This document shows, piece after piece, positions 33,977-42,219 of a DNA stretch of 64,000 bases. Under the pieces are notes generated by a model that saw only the letters and a program-made list of their open reading frames with translations, searched no databases and had not been told where the DNA came from. Position numbers and translations under genes: made by a program. Source of the stretch: CAIJMU01 sp035530275. Its GTDB lineage: Bacteria > Spirochaetota > Spirochaetia > Treponematales > Rectinemataceae. The stretch spans positions 62,001-126,000 of the forward strand of contig DATKVC010000005.1 of NCBI GenBank assembly GCA_035530275.1, read 5' to 3'. Position 1 is the stretch's first letter; each line of letters starts with the position of its first letter.

Positions 33977-35301
33977 TGGGCGACCAGAGCCTCCTCCGCG
34001 TCGAACCCGACCCGCGGACAGCCATAGGCAAATTCGCCCACTTCTGCCGTTCGACCGGCATCGGCGGCTACGTGATGGACGATGAGGGCCTCGTGCTTGC
34101 GGTCATGGACGGGGAGGGCAACGCCGCCGAGACGTTCGTCGCTGCAGATGCGGCCTGCCCCGTGTGCAGGATACTCGGGCCCGAGGAAACTGAGAACGAG
34201 CTTCGCTCCCAGCTCTACGGCGCCTGGCAGGCCGAAAGAATCGGAGGCAAGTACATCCATCTCTGCGCCCACTCCCTCCTCTACATCGTCGCGCCTGTCT
34301 TCGAGGGGGGAGCCCTCTGGGTGGCCTTCGTCTGCGGCCCGGTGATGATCGTGGATCCCGCCGAGATACTCGTCGATCTCCGATCAGGTGGCATCTTTCC
34401 ACAGGGTCGCGAAGCCGAACTCACGGCAGCCTTCGAGGCCATGCCGCGCGTCAGCCCGCGCAGGGCTACGAGCATCGCGGAACTCCTCGCCGACCTGGCC
34501 GCGGCGACGGGCGGGGCCCTGTCAGAACCCGTCGAGGCCGCGAGGGAGAGGGAAGAACTCGAGTCGCGGATCTCGGAGCGGATCCACGACCTCAAGGACG
34601 ACAGCGAAGCCTCGCCGCCCTACCCGATAGAGCGCGAACACGAACTCCTCAACGCCATCTCGCGCGGCGACAAGGCGGATTCCCAGCGATTGCTCAACGA
34701 CATACTCGGGCACATCTTCTTCGCCAGCGGGAGGAACCCGGCCATCATCCGCGCCCGAGTCCTCGAACTCGTCGTGCTCATCTCCCGCGCCGCCCTCGAC
34801 GGCGGGGCCGACGTCGAACGCATCTTCGATCTCGGCTTCACCTACCTCAACCAGATTCAGAAGATGCGGAGCGTCGACGACATCGCGCTCTGGCTTTCGC
34901 GGGTGATGAACCGCTTCAGCGATCTCGTCTTCAACCTCACCGACGTCAAGCACGCGGATGTGATGATGAAGGCGATGCGCTACATCAACGCACGCTTCGA
35001 CAAGCCCATCACCCTCGACGAGGTGGCCGAAGCAGTCTCGCTCAGCCCCACCTACTTCTCGAAGATCTGGAACGAGGAGATGAAGTGCCGCTTCACCGCC
35101 TATCTCAACAAGCTCCGGATCGAGAGGGCGAGGGTCCTCCTCCTCACGACGGATACCCCCCTCGTCGAGATCGCCGGTCTTATGGGTTACGAAGATCAGA
35201 GTTATTTCAACAAGGTGTTCAAGAAGATGGTCGGCCAGTCTCCCGGGCGCTTTCGGGAATCGGCCGGCAGATCGCCGCGCATAGAAGAAATACACGAATG
35301 A
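33976..35301 (+). CDS. PocR-domain AraC-family regulator
   Basis: A 441-residue regulator. The N-terminal region (about residues 10-170) looks like a PocR/sensory domain: conserved cysteines in FCRSTG, ACPVCRI and LCAHSLLYIVAPV and the WVAFVCGPVMI strand. The last 100 residues are an AraC domain (ITLDEVAEAVSLSPTYFSKIWNEEMKCRFTAYLNKLRIERA; VEIAGLMGYEDQSYFNKVFKKMVGQSPGRFRES). PocR controls cobalamin and propanediol genes in Salmonella, so regulation by a C3 diol or a corrinoid-linked signal fits the neighbours. It is coupled to the activator gene by a TGATG overlap. Confidence 0.85.
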   Translation: MGDQSLLRVEPDPRTAIGKFAHFCRSTGIGGYVMDDEGLVLAVMDGEGNAAETFVAADAACPVCRILGPEETENELRSQLYGAWQAERIGGKYIHLCAHSLLYIVAPVFEGGALWVAFVCGPVMIVDPAEILVDLRSGGIFPQGREAELTAAFEAMPRVSPRRATSIAELLADLAAATGGALSEPVEAAREREELESRISERIHDLKDDSEASPPYPIEREHELLNAISRGDKADSQRLLNDILGHIFFASGRNPAIIRARVLELVVLISRAALDGGADVERIFDLGFTYLNQIQKMRSVDDIALWLSRVMNRFSDLVFNLTDVKHADVMMKAMRYINARFDKPITLDEVAEAVSLSPTYFSKIWNEEMKCRFTAYLNKLRIERARVLLLTTDTPLVEIAGLMGYEDQSYFNKVFKKMVGQSPGRFRESAGRSPRIEEIHE

Positions 35302-35317
35302 GCACGTTATGTCTGCG

Positions 35318-35347
35318 TTACAATTTTCCAAAAGGGCGCAATACAAT
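35318..35347 (+). promoter_or_regulatory. possible promoter of the corrinoid-protein gene
   Basis: TTACAA (35318-35323) and TACAAT (35342-35347) are separated by 18 bases in an AT-rich gap of 115 bases before the corrinoid-protein gene. The -35 is weak, which could reflect activation by the AraC-type regulator just upstream. Confidence 0.35.
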
Positions 35348-35416
35348 CCTAGACGCATTAATCGTATGGCCCGAATATAGACTCGGTAGCATGCAGTAGA
35401 ATCCAGGAGGGATCAG

Positions 35417-36058
35417 ATGTCCACGCTCGAAGACATTTCCGCGCTGCTTCAGAAGGGCAAGGCCAATGAGACCAAGGCCAACGTCGAAAAGGCCATAGCC
35501 GAGGGCCTCGACGCCAAGACGATACTCGAGGAAGGCCTGATGGCGGGGATGAACATCATCGGCGGCAAGTTCAAGAGGAACGAGGTCTACGTCCCCGAAG
35601 TCCTCATCGCGGCTCGCGCGATGAACGCCGGTCTCCTTCCGCTCAGGCCCCTCCTCGTGTCCGCCGGCGTGAAGGCGAAGGGCATCGTCGTCCTCGGCAC
35701 CGTCAAGGGCGATCTCCACGACATCGGCAAGAACCTCGTCAAGATGATGATGGAAGGCAAGGGCCTCGAGGTGCACGACATCGGCGTGGACGCCGCGAGC
35801 GACAAGTTCGTGCAGGCCGCCAAGGAACACAAGGCCGACATTGTCGCCTGCTCCGCCCTCCTCACAACTACGATGAACGAGATGAAGGGCGTCGTCGAGG
35901 CCCTCAAAGCGGCGGGTCTGCGCGAGAAGCTCACCGTGATGGTCGGCGGCGCCCCCGTCACCGATTCCTTCTGCAAGTCCATCGGCGCCGACCTGTACAG
36001 CCCCGACGCGGCCAGCGCGGCCGAAGCGGCGGTGGCGGCCTGCCAGAAGTCGGCGTAG
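35417..36058 (+). CDS. methyltransferase corrinoid (cobalamin-binding) protein
   Basis: A 213-residue corrinoid protein of the MtaC/MtbC/MtvC type. The N-terminal helical cap domain (residues 1-85) has LMAGMNIIGGKFKRNEVYVPEVLIAARAM. The Rossmann-like B12 domain carries the D-x-H-x-x-G motif GDLHDIGKN, with His101 as lower axial cobalt ligand, and later SALLTTTMNEMKGVVEAL and VGGAPVTDSFCKSIGADLYSPDA. Length and domains match the family. ATG 35417 has AGGAGGG upstream. It is the only corrinoid protein seen in the window and would serve the URO-D-fold candidates as methyl carrier. Confidence 0.95.
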   Translation: MSTLEDISALLQKGKANETKANVEKAIAEGLDAKTILEEGLMAGMNIIGGKFKRNEVYVPEVLIAARAMNAGLLPLRPLLVSAGVKAKGIVVLGTVKGDLHDIGKNLVKMMMEGKGLEVHDIGVDAASDKFVQAAKEHKADIVACSALLTTTMNEMKGVVEALKAAGLREKLTVMVGGAPVTDSFCKSIGADLYSPDAASAAEAAVAACQKSA

Positions 36059-36105
36059 GCGAAGCGTCGCGGCGGGGGAGCCCGGACGGCCCGTCCACGG
36101 CGCGC

Positions 36106-37737
36106 TTGGTCTCCCGTTCCATTCGCGCGGGAATCCTTCTCGCCGCCCTGGTTACCCTCGCCTCCTCCTGCTCATCGCTGGACGGCGTCGGAGACCGGGG
36201 TGGCGGGGGTCCCGTCCTGGTCGTCGTCCCTCCGACGCTGAAACTGACGCGCGAAGACGGCATTCCCGCTCGACATGAATCGGCGATCGAACTCGACGCC
36301 GCGAGAGGCGAGGGTGAATCGGCCCAATTGCTCCTTTTCGCTCCGGGAAAGCCGATCCTCGATGCTCGCTGCGAGGCGGGTGAACTCGTCGGGCCGGACG
36401 GTTTTACAATCGATCCGGAAGTGGGGCTGCTCGGCTACGTTCCCGTGACGAAGCCGAGCCTCGTCGGCTTCCATCGATTCGCCTCCTTTCCCGACCCCGT
36501 CTTGCCCAATGCCTCCTTTTCGGTGCAGGCCGGGAGGAATCAGGCCCTCCTGTACACCGTGCACGTTCCGCGAGACGCGCCGGCCGGTCGCTACGAGGGG
36601 CGGGTTATAATCGCGATCGACGGGGTGCGACGGGCCCTCACTGCCAGCCTCACCGTCCACGATGTCACCCTTCCGGTGACGAGCTTCCTCGCGACGTCCA
36701 TCAACTTTCGCGAGGAGAGCGAGCGCGACGAGCGTTATTACGGCAAGGCCTGGACCGATTCCATGTCCGAGGATCTGCCCCGGCTCGGCCTGCGCTTCCG
36801 CTTCTCCTCACGGGTGCATCTGCCCCTCGCGGCCGTCTTCGGCAGTACGGCCGACGGTAAGGTAGGGCCCGATTGGAAGGCCTTCGACGCTGAAGTGGAG
36901 CGCTGGCTCTCGGCGGGCATCACCCGCTTCGAACTCGATCCGGGTTTCGGCATGGAGCTTGAGCCCGCCGAGATCGATAGGCGCTTCGGTTCACTACTCG
37001 ATGCGATCGAGGCCCACCTGCGGGAAAAGAATTGGCAGCATTATTTCTATTTCTACCTTTTCGATGAACCGTCGCGGCGAGACATGCCCGGTTTTCGGGC
37101 TCGCCTCGCGGTTGTCCGTGCCCATGCCCCCTCGATTCCCGTCGTCCTCACCTATGGCACGACCATGGCGGGTCAAAAGGAGCTCGCGGGAGAAATCGGC
37201 ATTTGGGTGCCCAACATCCATCAATTCGATCCGAACTTCACGGCCACGCGGAAGGCCCTCGGAGAGGAAGTCTGGGTCTACACCTGCGTCGCCAACGCCT
37301 TCAGGCCCTATCCGGACAATTTCAGGATCGACTGGTACGGAACGGCTCACGTCGCCCTCGGCTGGTGGCTCTTCACCCACGGGGTCCAGGGCTTCCTCTA
37401 CTGGGGGACCGATGTCTGGCGCTCTGACCCCTGGAAGGACGCCGCCACCTTCCCCTGGACGAACGGCGACGGCATGCTCTTCTATCCCGCTCCCGACAGG
37501 AAGTCCATGCCCCTGGCCTCGCTCAGGGCTCATCTCATGCGCGACTCCTTCGAGGACTACGACCTTCTCACCATGCTTCGCATAAAGACCGCGACCGAGG
37601 GATCTGTTTCGCCGGAGGAGGTGGCCCTGCTGAAGGGCGCCGGTCTGGTCGGAGCCGGTTCGCGATTTTCCACCGACGACTGGGCCTACGTGGAGGCGCA
37701 CCGGCGCATTCTCGCCCTCCTCGCCGGCGAAATCTGA
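36106..37737 (+). CDS. secreted DUF4091/GH123-like glycoside hydrolase, lipoprotein
   Basis: A 543-residue exported protein. The N-terminus SRSIRAGILLAALVTLASSC is a lipoprotein signal with a relaxed lipobox (Leu at -4, then A-S-S-C), as seen in spirochaetes. A beta-rich N-terminal domain is followed by a barrel-like domain and by the DUF4091 C-terminal signature YWGTDVWRSDPWKDAATFPWTNGDGMLF and LMRDSFEDYDLLTML. DUF4091 proteins are related to GH123 beta-N-acetylgalactosaminidases. YLFDEPSRRDMP may hold acidic catalytic residues. The only start available is TTG 36106, which lowers expected translation. It could release sugars from surface glycans for the import systems. Confidence 0.78.
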   Translation: MVSRSIRAGILLAALVTLASSCSSLDGVGDRGGGGPVLVVVPPTLKLTREDGIPARHESAIELDAARGEGESAQLLLFAPGKPILDARCEAGELVGPDGFTIDPEVGLLGYVPVTKPSLVGFHRFASFPDPVLPNASFSVQAGRNQALLYTVHVPRDAPAGRYEGRVIIAIDGVRRALTASLTVHDVTLPVTSFLATSINFREESERDERYYGKAWTDSMSEDLPRLGLRFRFSSRVHLPLAAVFGSTADGKVGPDWKAFDAEVERWLSAGITRFELDPGFGMELEPAEIDRRFGSLLDAIEAHLREKNWQHYFYFYLFDEPSRRDMPGFRARLAVVRAHAPSIPVVLTYGTTMAGQKELAGEIGIWVPNIHQFDPNFTATRKALGEEVWVYTCVANAFRPYPDNFRIDWYGTAHVALGWWLFTHGVQGFLYWGTDVWRSDPWKDAATFPWTNGDGMLFYPAPDRKSMPLASLRAHLMRDSFEDYDLLTMLRIKTATEGSVSPEEVALLKGAGLVGAGSRFSTDDWAYVEAHRRILALLAGEI

Positions 37738-37825
37738 AGAAAGTCATAATTCGTGCCAAACAGGCGAAACGGACCATGCCCGCCGAGGCGTCGCCGATTT
37801 GCGGCGTACCATACGACGGACGATA

Positions 37826-37850
37826 CTTGAGTCATCCCCACTCAAGGAGG
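37826..37850 (+). promoter_or_regulatory. hairpin overlapping the ribosome binding site of the small membrane protein gene
   Basis: CTTGAGT (37826-37832) pairs perfectly with ACTCAAG (37840-37846). The second arm shares AAG with the AAGGAGG at 37844-37850. Folding would partly hide the ribosome binding site, so translation could respond to temperature, a protein or an RNA. Confidence 0.35.
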
Positions 37851-37856
37851 CAGTAC

Positions 37857-38237
37857 ATGGGCACGGAAATGAGTACAGGCTTGAAGGCGACCTTCCTCGT
37901 CCATTTCGTCGTCGCGGCTGTCTTCGGTCTCGTGTTTCTTCTCATCCCCCATTTCTTCGGCTCGATGGTGAACTGGCCGATCAAGGACGAAGCGGCCTAT
38001 CGGCTCATCGGGGCGGCCATGCTCGGCTACGGCGCGAGCTCCTGGTTCGCCTACAGACAGACGGAATGGGAGAGCGTCAAGATCGTGGTTGTGGCGGAGA
38101 TCGTCTGGACGACCCTCGGGGCCCTCGTGATGCTCTGGGGCCTTCTGTACGCGAACCTTCCGTCCTTCGGCTGGGTCAACGCGATCCTGTTGGCGGCCTT
38201 CGCCGTCGTCTTCACGATCTTCTATCGCAGGGGCTGA
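37857..38237 (+). CDS. small four-helix membrane protein, unknown function
   Basis: A 126-residue protein with four predicted membrane segments: LKATFLVHFVVAAVFGLVFLLIP, AYRLIGAAMLGYGASSWFAY, IVVVAEIVWTTLGALVMLWGLLY and VNAILLAAFAVVFTIFY. It resembles generic small integral membrane proteins found in many bacteria; no motif points to a reaction. ATG 37857 is fixed by AAGGAGG 6 bases upstream; ATG 37869 is possible. It stands alone between the glycosidase gene and the convergent fucose isomerase gene. Confidence 0.75.
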   Translation: MGTEMSTGLKATFLVHFVVAAVFGLVFLLIPHFFGSMVNWPIKDEAAYRLIGAAMLGYGASSWFAYRQTEWESVKIVVVAEIVWTTLGALVMLWGLLYANLPSFGWVNAILLAAFAVVFTIFYRRG

Positions 38238-38270
38238 ACGGAGGGCTCCTCTGGCTGCGGTCTCGCGAGA

Positions 38271-38314
38271 GCCGCCGACGCAAGGCATCGGCGGCGGGCG
38301 CTCCGCGTCGCCCG
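38271..38314. terminator. two GC hairpins between convergent genes, possible terminator
   Basis: GCCGCCGA (38271-38278) pairs with TCGGCGGC (38288-38295), and CGGGCG (38295-38300) pairs with CGCCCG (38309-38314). They fill the gap between two converging genes. No clean T-run follows directly, so rho-independent action is doubtful. Confidence 0.35.
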
Positions 38315-38335
38315 TGCCGTCGATGTTGCTAATTG

Positions 38336-40156
38336 CTATTTCTTTCCGTAGAGAGGTCCGAGGGCGGCGCAGGCGCGGTAGTCGGCGCCCTCGGCGTCCA
38401 TGCCCATCGCGCTCCAGTAGCTGGGCCTGAAGATCGAGCCCTCGTCGACGTTATGCATGCTCACCGGGATGCGGAGCATCGCGGCCAGGGCGATGAGGTC
38501 GGCGCCGATGTGGCCGTAAGAGATTGCGCCGTGGTTGGCGCCCCAGGCGGCCATCACCGAATACACATCCTTGAAGGGGCCCTTGCCCGTGACGCGCGGC
38601 ACGAACCAGGTGGTCGGCCAGGTTTCGTTGGTGCGCTTGTCGAGGATGTCATGCACATGCTGCGGGATGGCTGCCGTCACGCCCTCGGCGATCTGGAGAA
38701 CGGGGCCTACGCCGGCGACGAGATTAACGCGGCACATCGTGACGGGCATGTCGCCCTCGCTGAGAAAGTCGGAGGACCAACCGCCTCCGCGGAAATAGCC
38801 GAGGTCGGCGTAGCGCCAGCTCGTCGCGTCGAGGCAGGCGCCCGCCTCCTCGCTCGTGATTTCCCAGTAGGGCTTCATCGCGGGCTTTCCGTTCTTGCGC
38901 TGCTTTCCCGTTCCGTCCATCGTGGTCGCGCCGGAGTTGATGAGGTGGATGAAACCGCCCGCCGCGGCTCCCTCGGGTTTCCAGCCGGTGACGCGCTGCA
39001 CTGCCTCGGGGCTCCAGTAGGTGCGCACGTCGGAGAATATCTGCGATGTGCCGGTGAGTAGATTGCCGAAGAGCATGGCGACGCCGTTGAGGGAGTCGTT
39101 TTCCGTGGCCACGACATAAGGCTGCCTGATGCCGGTCCAGTCGAAGCTCGAGTTGAGGATAGTCTCGAGGAAGTCGCCGTTGGGGGAATGGTCCGTCCAA
39201 TGGCGCTGGCCCTGGAAGCCCGCGAGAATGGCGTTGTGGCCCAAGGCTTCTTCGTTGAGTCCCCTCCGGCGGAGGTCGGGATTGCCGACCATGAGGTCGC
39301 GCACGATCATCGTCATCTTGACGACGGTTTCCCAGACCTTGTCCTTGCGCGCCCTCGTGTGCTGCTTGTCGGCCTCATTGGCGTCCGGGCCCTCCTTGCA
39401 GTTTTCCTTCGTCCAGTCGAGGGCGCGGCGGTACTCGGCTTCGGAATAGATCTTCTCTTCGATGCGACGCGTGATCTCGCTCATGTCGACGTACTCGTTG
39501 CGCATGCCGAGCCAGAGCTGGAAGAAGTCGGGATCGACGATGGAGCCGCCGATGCCCATCGACACCGAGCCGACGGAGAGGTAGGACTTGCCCCGCATCC
39601 AGGCCGCGGCCACCCCGGCGCGCGCGAAGCGGAGGATTTTCTCGGCGACGTCGGCGGGTATCTTGTCGGTATCGCTCAGGTCCTGGACATCGTGGCCATA
39701 GATGCCGAAGGCGGGCAGGCCCTTCTGGTTGTGGGCCGCGAGGACTGCGGCGAGATAGACCGCACCGGGTCTGTCCGAGCCGTTGAAGCCCCAGACGGCC
39801 TTGATCGTGAGGGGATCCATGTCCATCGTCTCGGAGCCGTAGCACCAGCAGGGGGTGACGGTGAGGGTGACCTGGACGCCTTCGCGCGCGAATTTCTCCG
39901 CGCAGGCCGCGGCCTCGGCCACGCCGCCGATCGTCGTGTCGGCGATCACGCACTCGACGGGCTTGCCGTTGGGGTGCCTGAGAGTCGCCGAGATGAGCTT
40001 GGCGGCCGCCTTGGCCATACCCATCGTCACCTCCTCGAGGGACTCCCTCACGCCGCCGAGCCTGCCGTCGATCGTCGGCCTGATGCCGATCTTGGGCACG
40101 ATCCCCCTGAGCCTGTCTTCGGTGGCCCTGACCTTCATGTTGGTTACGTTCGCCAT
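38336..40156 (-). CDS. fucI: L-fucose isomerase
   Basis: A 606-residue L-fucose isomerase, which converts L-fucose to L-fuculose using Mn2+. The N-terminal signature PKIGIRPTIDGRLGGVRESLEEVTM is unmistakable. The metal-binding Glu and Asp regions are present in VVATENDSLNGVAMLFGNLLTGTSQIFSDVRTYW, and the C-terminal ligand region is AISYGHIGADLIALAAMLRIPVSMHN. It is a little longer than the E. coli enzyme. AAAGGAG precedes the ATG, and the gene follows a LacI regulator on the same strand by 43 bases. With the fucose mutarotase at 41692 it defines a fucose-type pathway; the matching aldolase is not in the window. Confidence 0.95.
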   Translation of the reverse strand: MANVTNMKVRATEDRLRGIVPKIGIRPTIDGRLGGVRESLEEVTMGMAKAAAKLISATLRHPNGKPVECVIADTTIGGVAEAAACAEKFAREGVQVTLTVTPCWCYGSETMDMDPLTIKAVWGFNGSDRPGAVYLAAVLAAHNQKGLPAFGIYGHDVQDLSDTDKIPADVAEKILRFARAGVAAAWMRGKSYLSVGSVSMGIGGSIVDPDFFQLWLGMRNEYVDMSEITRRIEEKIYSEAEYRRALDWTKENCKEGPDANEADKQHTRARKDKVWETVVKMTMIVRDLMVGNPDLRRRGLNEEALGHNAILAGFQGQRHWTDHSPNGDFLETILNSSFDWTGIRQPYVVATENDSLNGVAMLFGNLLTGTSQIFSDVRTYWSPEAVQRVTGWKPEGAAAGGFIHLINSGATTMDGTGKQRKNGKPAMKPYWEITSEEAGACLDATSWRYADLGYFRGGGWSSDFLSEGDMPVTMCRVNLVAGVGPVLQIAEGVTAAIPQHVHDILDKRTNETWPTTWFVPRVTGKGPFKDVYSVMAAWGANHGAISYGHIGADLIALAAMLRIPVSMHNVDEGSIFRPSYWSAMGMDAEGADYRACAALGPLYGKK

Positions 40157-40199
40157 GGTACGCTCCTTTGCCGGAATGAATGAACCATTACTGAAAGAA

Positions 40200-41213
40200 T
40201 CAATGCATAATGAGTTTCGTCGGAAGCCGGACGATCAGGGGCTTGGGCTCTGCCCGGCCAGCGACCCGATCGAGGACGAGCCTCGCCGCCTCCCTCCCCA
40301 TGTCCGCGATCGGCTGTTCCACCGAGACGCGGCAGAAGCGGAGGAGGGGAGAGTAGGGCATCTCGTCGAAGGCGGCGAAGGCGACACGGTCGGCGAGACG
40401 CCCTCCATGGGTGAGGAGCCAGCTCGTGGCCCCGACATGGGTGTCGGCGTTGACTACGAACCAAGCCGAGGGCGGCTTCGGTTTCGAGGCCATCGCCTCC
40501 ATCAACTTGAAACCCGATTCGATATGCATGGGGCCGAAGCCCTCGAACTCCGGCTCCGAGGGGATGCCGAGTTCAGCCAGGGCGCGCCTGAAGCCCGCGT
40601 GTCTTTCGCGGGCGGTCGAAAGCCGGGGATCGCCGCCGATGAGGCCGATGCGCTTGTGCCCGAGGCCGGCGAGGGCCATCGTCGCCGCATAGGCTCCCCC
40701 CTCGTTGTCGACGAGAACGGCGTCGGCCCCGGCGCCGCGCGGCGAGCGGTCGACCAGCACGAGGGGGGTGCCGGCTGCCACCGCCTCGCGGAAATGTTCG
40801 CTCGAAGCTGTGGCGGGAATCGCTATCACCCCGTCGACGAGGCGCTCGGCGAAGAGGCCGAGGAGACGTCGCTCTTCCTCGAGGTCCTCGCGCGAGGAGG
40901 AAATGAGCATGCCGTAGCCCTTCGACGCGAGCTCATACTCGAGGCGTTCCATCAGGATCATGAAGAAGTCCGTGGCCAGGTCCGGGGCGATGACGCCGAT
41001 GGTCATGGTCGCCCTCGTCTTGAGGCTTCGAGCCGCCCTGTTGACCGCGTAGCCGAGACGCTTGGCCGCCTCACGCACGCGGGCCGAGGTTTCCGCGGAA
41101 ATGCGCGCGTCGCCGTTCAGCGCCCTCGAGACCGTGGCGGTCGAGACTGCGGCCTCGCGCGCCACCTCGCGGATCGTGGTAGCTTCTTTCTTGCGCCCTG
41201 ACGTTTCCTTCAT
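40200..41213 (-). CDS. LacI-family transcriptional regulator upstream of fucI
   Basis: A 337-residue LacI-type repressor with a typical N-terminus (TTIREVAREAAVSTATVSRALNGDARISAETSARVREAAKRLGYAVN) and a sugar-binding effector domain (GVIAPDLATDFFMILMERLEYELASKGYGMLISSS; VSVEQPIADMGREAARLVLDRV). It lies directly upstream of fucI on the same strand and probably forms an operon with it. No clear operator is visible in its own 44-base upstream gap, so its targets are not obvious from the sequence. Confidence 0.93.
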   Translation of the reverse strand: MKETSGRKKEATTIREVAREAAVSTATVSRALNGDARISAETSARVREAAKRLGYAVNRAARSLKTRATMTIGVIAPDLATDFFMILMERLEYELASKGYGMLISSSREDLEEERRLLGLFAERLVDGVIAIPATASSEHFREAVAAGTPLVLVDRSPRGAGADAVLVDNEGGAYAATMALAGLGHKRIGLIGGDPRLSTARERHAGFRRALAELGIPSEPEFEGFGPMHIESGFKLMEAMASKPKPPSAWFVVNADTHVGATSWLLTHGGRLADRVAFAAFDEMPYSPLLRFCRVSVEQPIADMGREAARLVLDRVAGRAEPKPLIVRLPTKLIMH

Positions 41214-41257
41214 GCCGCCACCGAGGGTATGCTCTGGGCGAAAGGGAGGGCCGATAC

Positions 41258-41686
41258 ATGGACGAGGCAGTTGCGAGCTATTGGAGGAAATTCGAAGCCG
41301 AGACGGGCGAGAGGCCCGGGGTCCGCTGCGTCGGGCAGTGGCTCGAGGGAGGAGCCCGCGAAGGCCTCTGGGGCATTCTCGTGGTCACCGATCGCAGCCT
41401 GCGATTCCGGCACTTGCCTAGTGACAACTGGCTGGCCCGCCTGTTCAAACCGCGCGAGGCGGAGGACAGGGCCGCCGAACCCGTCGAGATCGTAATCCCC
41501 TTCGAATCCGTGACCAATCTTCAGAGCCCCGAGAAGAGCTGGCTGGGCCGCGTCTTCGGCCCGCAGAGGTCGCAATTCGTGATCTCCTGGACGGGCATCG
41601 AGGGGCAGCGCTCCGAGACCTTCGGCGCCGATTCGAAACAGTTCGTCGAGGCCCTGCGCGCGTCCCTCGCCGCGAACAATAACTGA
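41258..41686 (+). CDS. hypothetical protein, PH-like fold suspected
   Basis: A 142-residue protein I do not recognise. Short alternating hydrophobic strands (EGLWGILVVTDRSLRFRHLP; EIVIPFESVTNLQSPE; SQFVISWTG) followed by a C-terminal helix (DSKQFVEALRASLAANN) recall pleckstrin-homology/GRAM-like proteins. There is no signal peptide or membrane segment. GGGAGGG lies about 9 bases before the ATG. It sits between a LacI gene (divergent, 44 bases away) and the convergent fucose mutarotase gene. Confidence 0.65.
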   Translation: MDEAVASYWRKFEAETGERPGVRCVGQWLEGGAREGLWGILVVTDRSLRFRHLPSDNWLARLFKPREAEDRAAEPVEIVIPFESVTNLQSPEKSWLGRVFGPQRSQFVISWTGIEGQRSETFGADSKQFVEALRASLAANNN

Positions 41687-41691
41687 GTCCT

Positions 41692-42129
41692 TCACGCTCC
41701 CACCGGAATCACGCCTTTCTTGATGATGATATTGCCGTACTTGACGGTTTCACCCGTGACGACGATGGCGAAGGCCTTCTTCGATCGCTCGTAGAAGGCG
41801 AAGCGCTCGACGCGGCCGATGGGCGGCGAGCCCGGCCATCGCCTGTCGATGACGGCGCGAAAGCGCACCTCGACCGTCGGATCGAGGAGGTCTCCGGGCG
41901 CCGGCTGCATCATCACGAAGGGGGCCGGATCGTAGGAGTCCGGATTGATAAGTGCGAGAATTCCGTCGAGGAGCTCGACCACTCCGATGCCGTCGGCGCG
42001 AAGCGCGCGTTGCCCATAGGTCTCGCCGGGATAGAAGGCGTCGGCGAGGAGGAGCTCGTCGCCGTGGCCCATTCGGTGTAGGACGGAAAGCAGTTCGGGC
42101 GAAATGCAGGGAGCTATTCCGATCAGCAT
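41692..42129 (-). CDS. fucU: L-fucose mutarotase (RbsD/FucU family)
   Basis: A 145-residue RbsD/FucU family mutarotase, which interconverts the anomers of L-fucose or a related sugar so that the isomerase can use them. The motif ISPELLSVLHRMGHGDELLLADAFYP has His22 and Asp30 in the family positions, and RADGIGVVELLDGILALIN and the late strand YERSKKAFAIVVTGE are typical. FucU rather than RbsD is preferred because of length and the nearby fucose isomerase. AAGGAGG is 6 bases before ATG 42129. The promoter carries two LacI-type operators flanking the -35, so it is tightly controlled. Confidence 0.88.
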   Translation of the reverse strand: MLIGIAPCISPELLSVLHRMGHGDELLLADAFYPGETYGQRALRADGIGVVELLDGILALINPDSYDPAPFVMMQPAPGDLLDPTVEVRFRAVIDRRWPGSPPIGRVERFAFYERSKKAFAIVVTGETVKYGNIIIKKGVIPVGA

Positions 42130-42178
42130 GCGAACCTCCTTGGGACGCGGATATTCATCTCGTCTCCAATACTGAGTA

Positions 42179-42194
42179 GTGCAATCGTTTACCC
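42179..42194. promoter_or_regulatory. LacI-type operator, proximal, overlapping the fucU -10
   Basis: GTGCAATCGTTTACCC shares its first 12 bases exactly with the operator at 52952-52967 (read on the minus strand). It covers the probable -10 of fucU. Confidence 0.65.
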
Positions 42195-42212
42195 TTTTCC
42201 GACTGATGTCAA
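42186..42212 (-). promoter_or_regulatory. promoter of fucU
   Basis: On the minus strand TTGACA (42207-42212) is followed after 15 bases by the weak -10 TAAACG (42186-42191), which lies inside the proximal operator. The leader would be about 50 bases long. Confidence 0.5.
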
Positions 42213-42219
42213 GTTCCAA

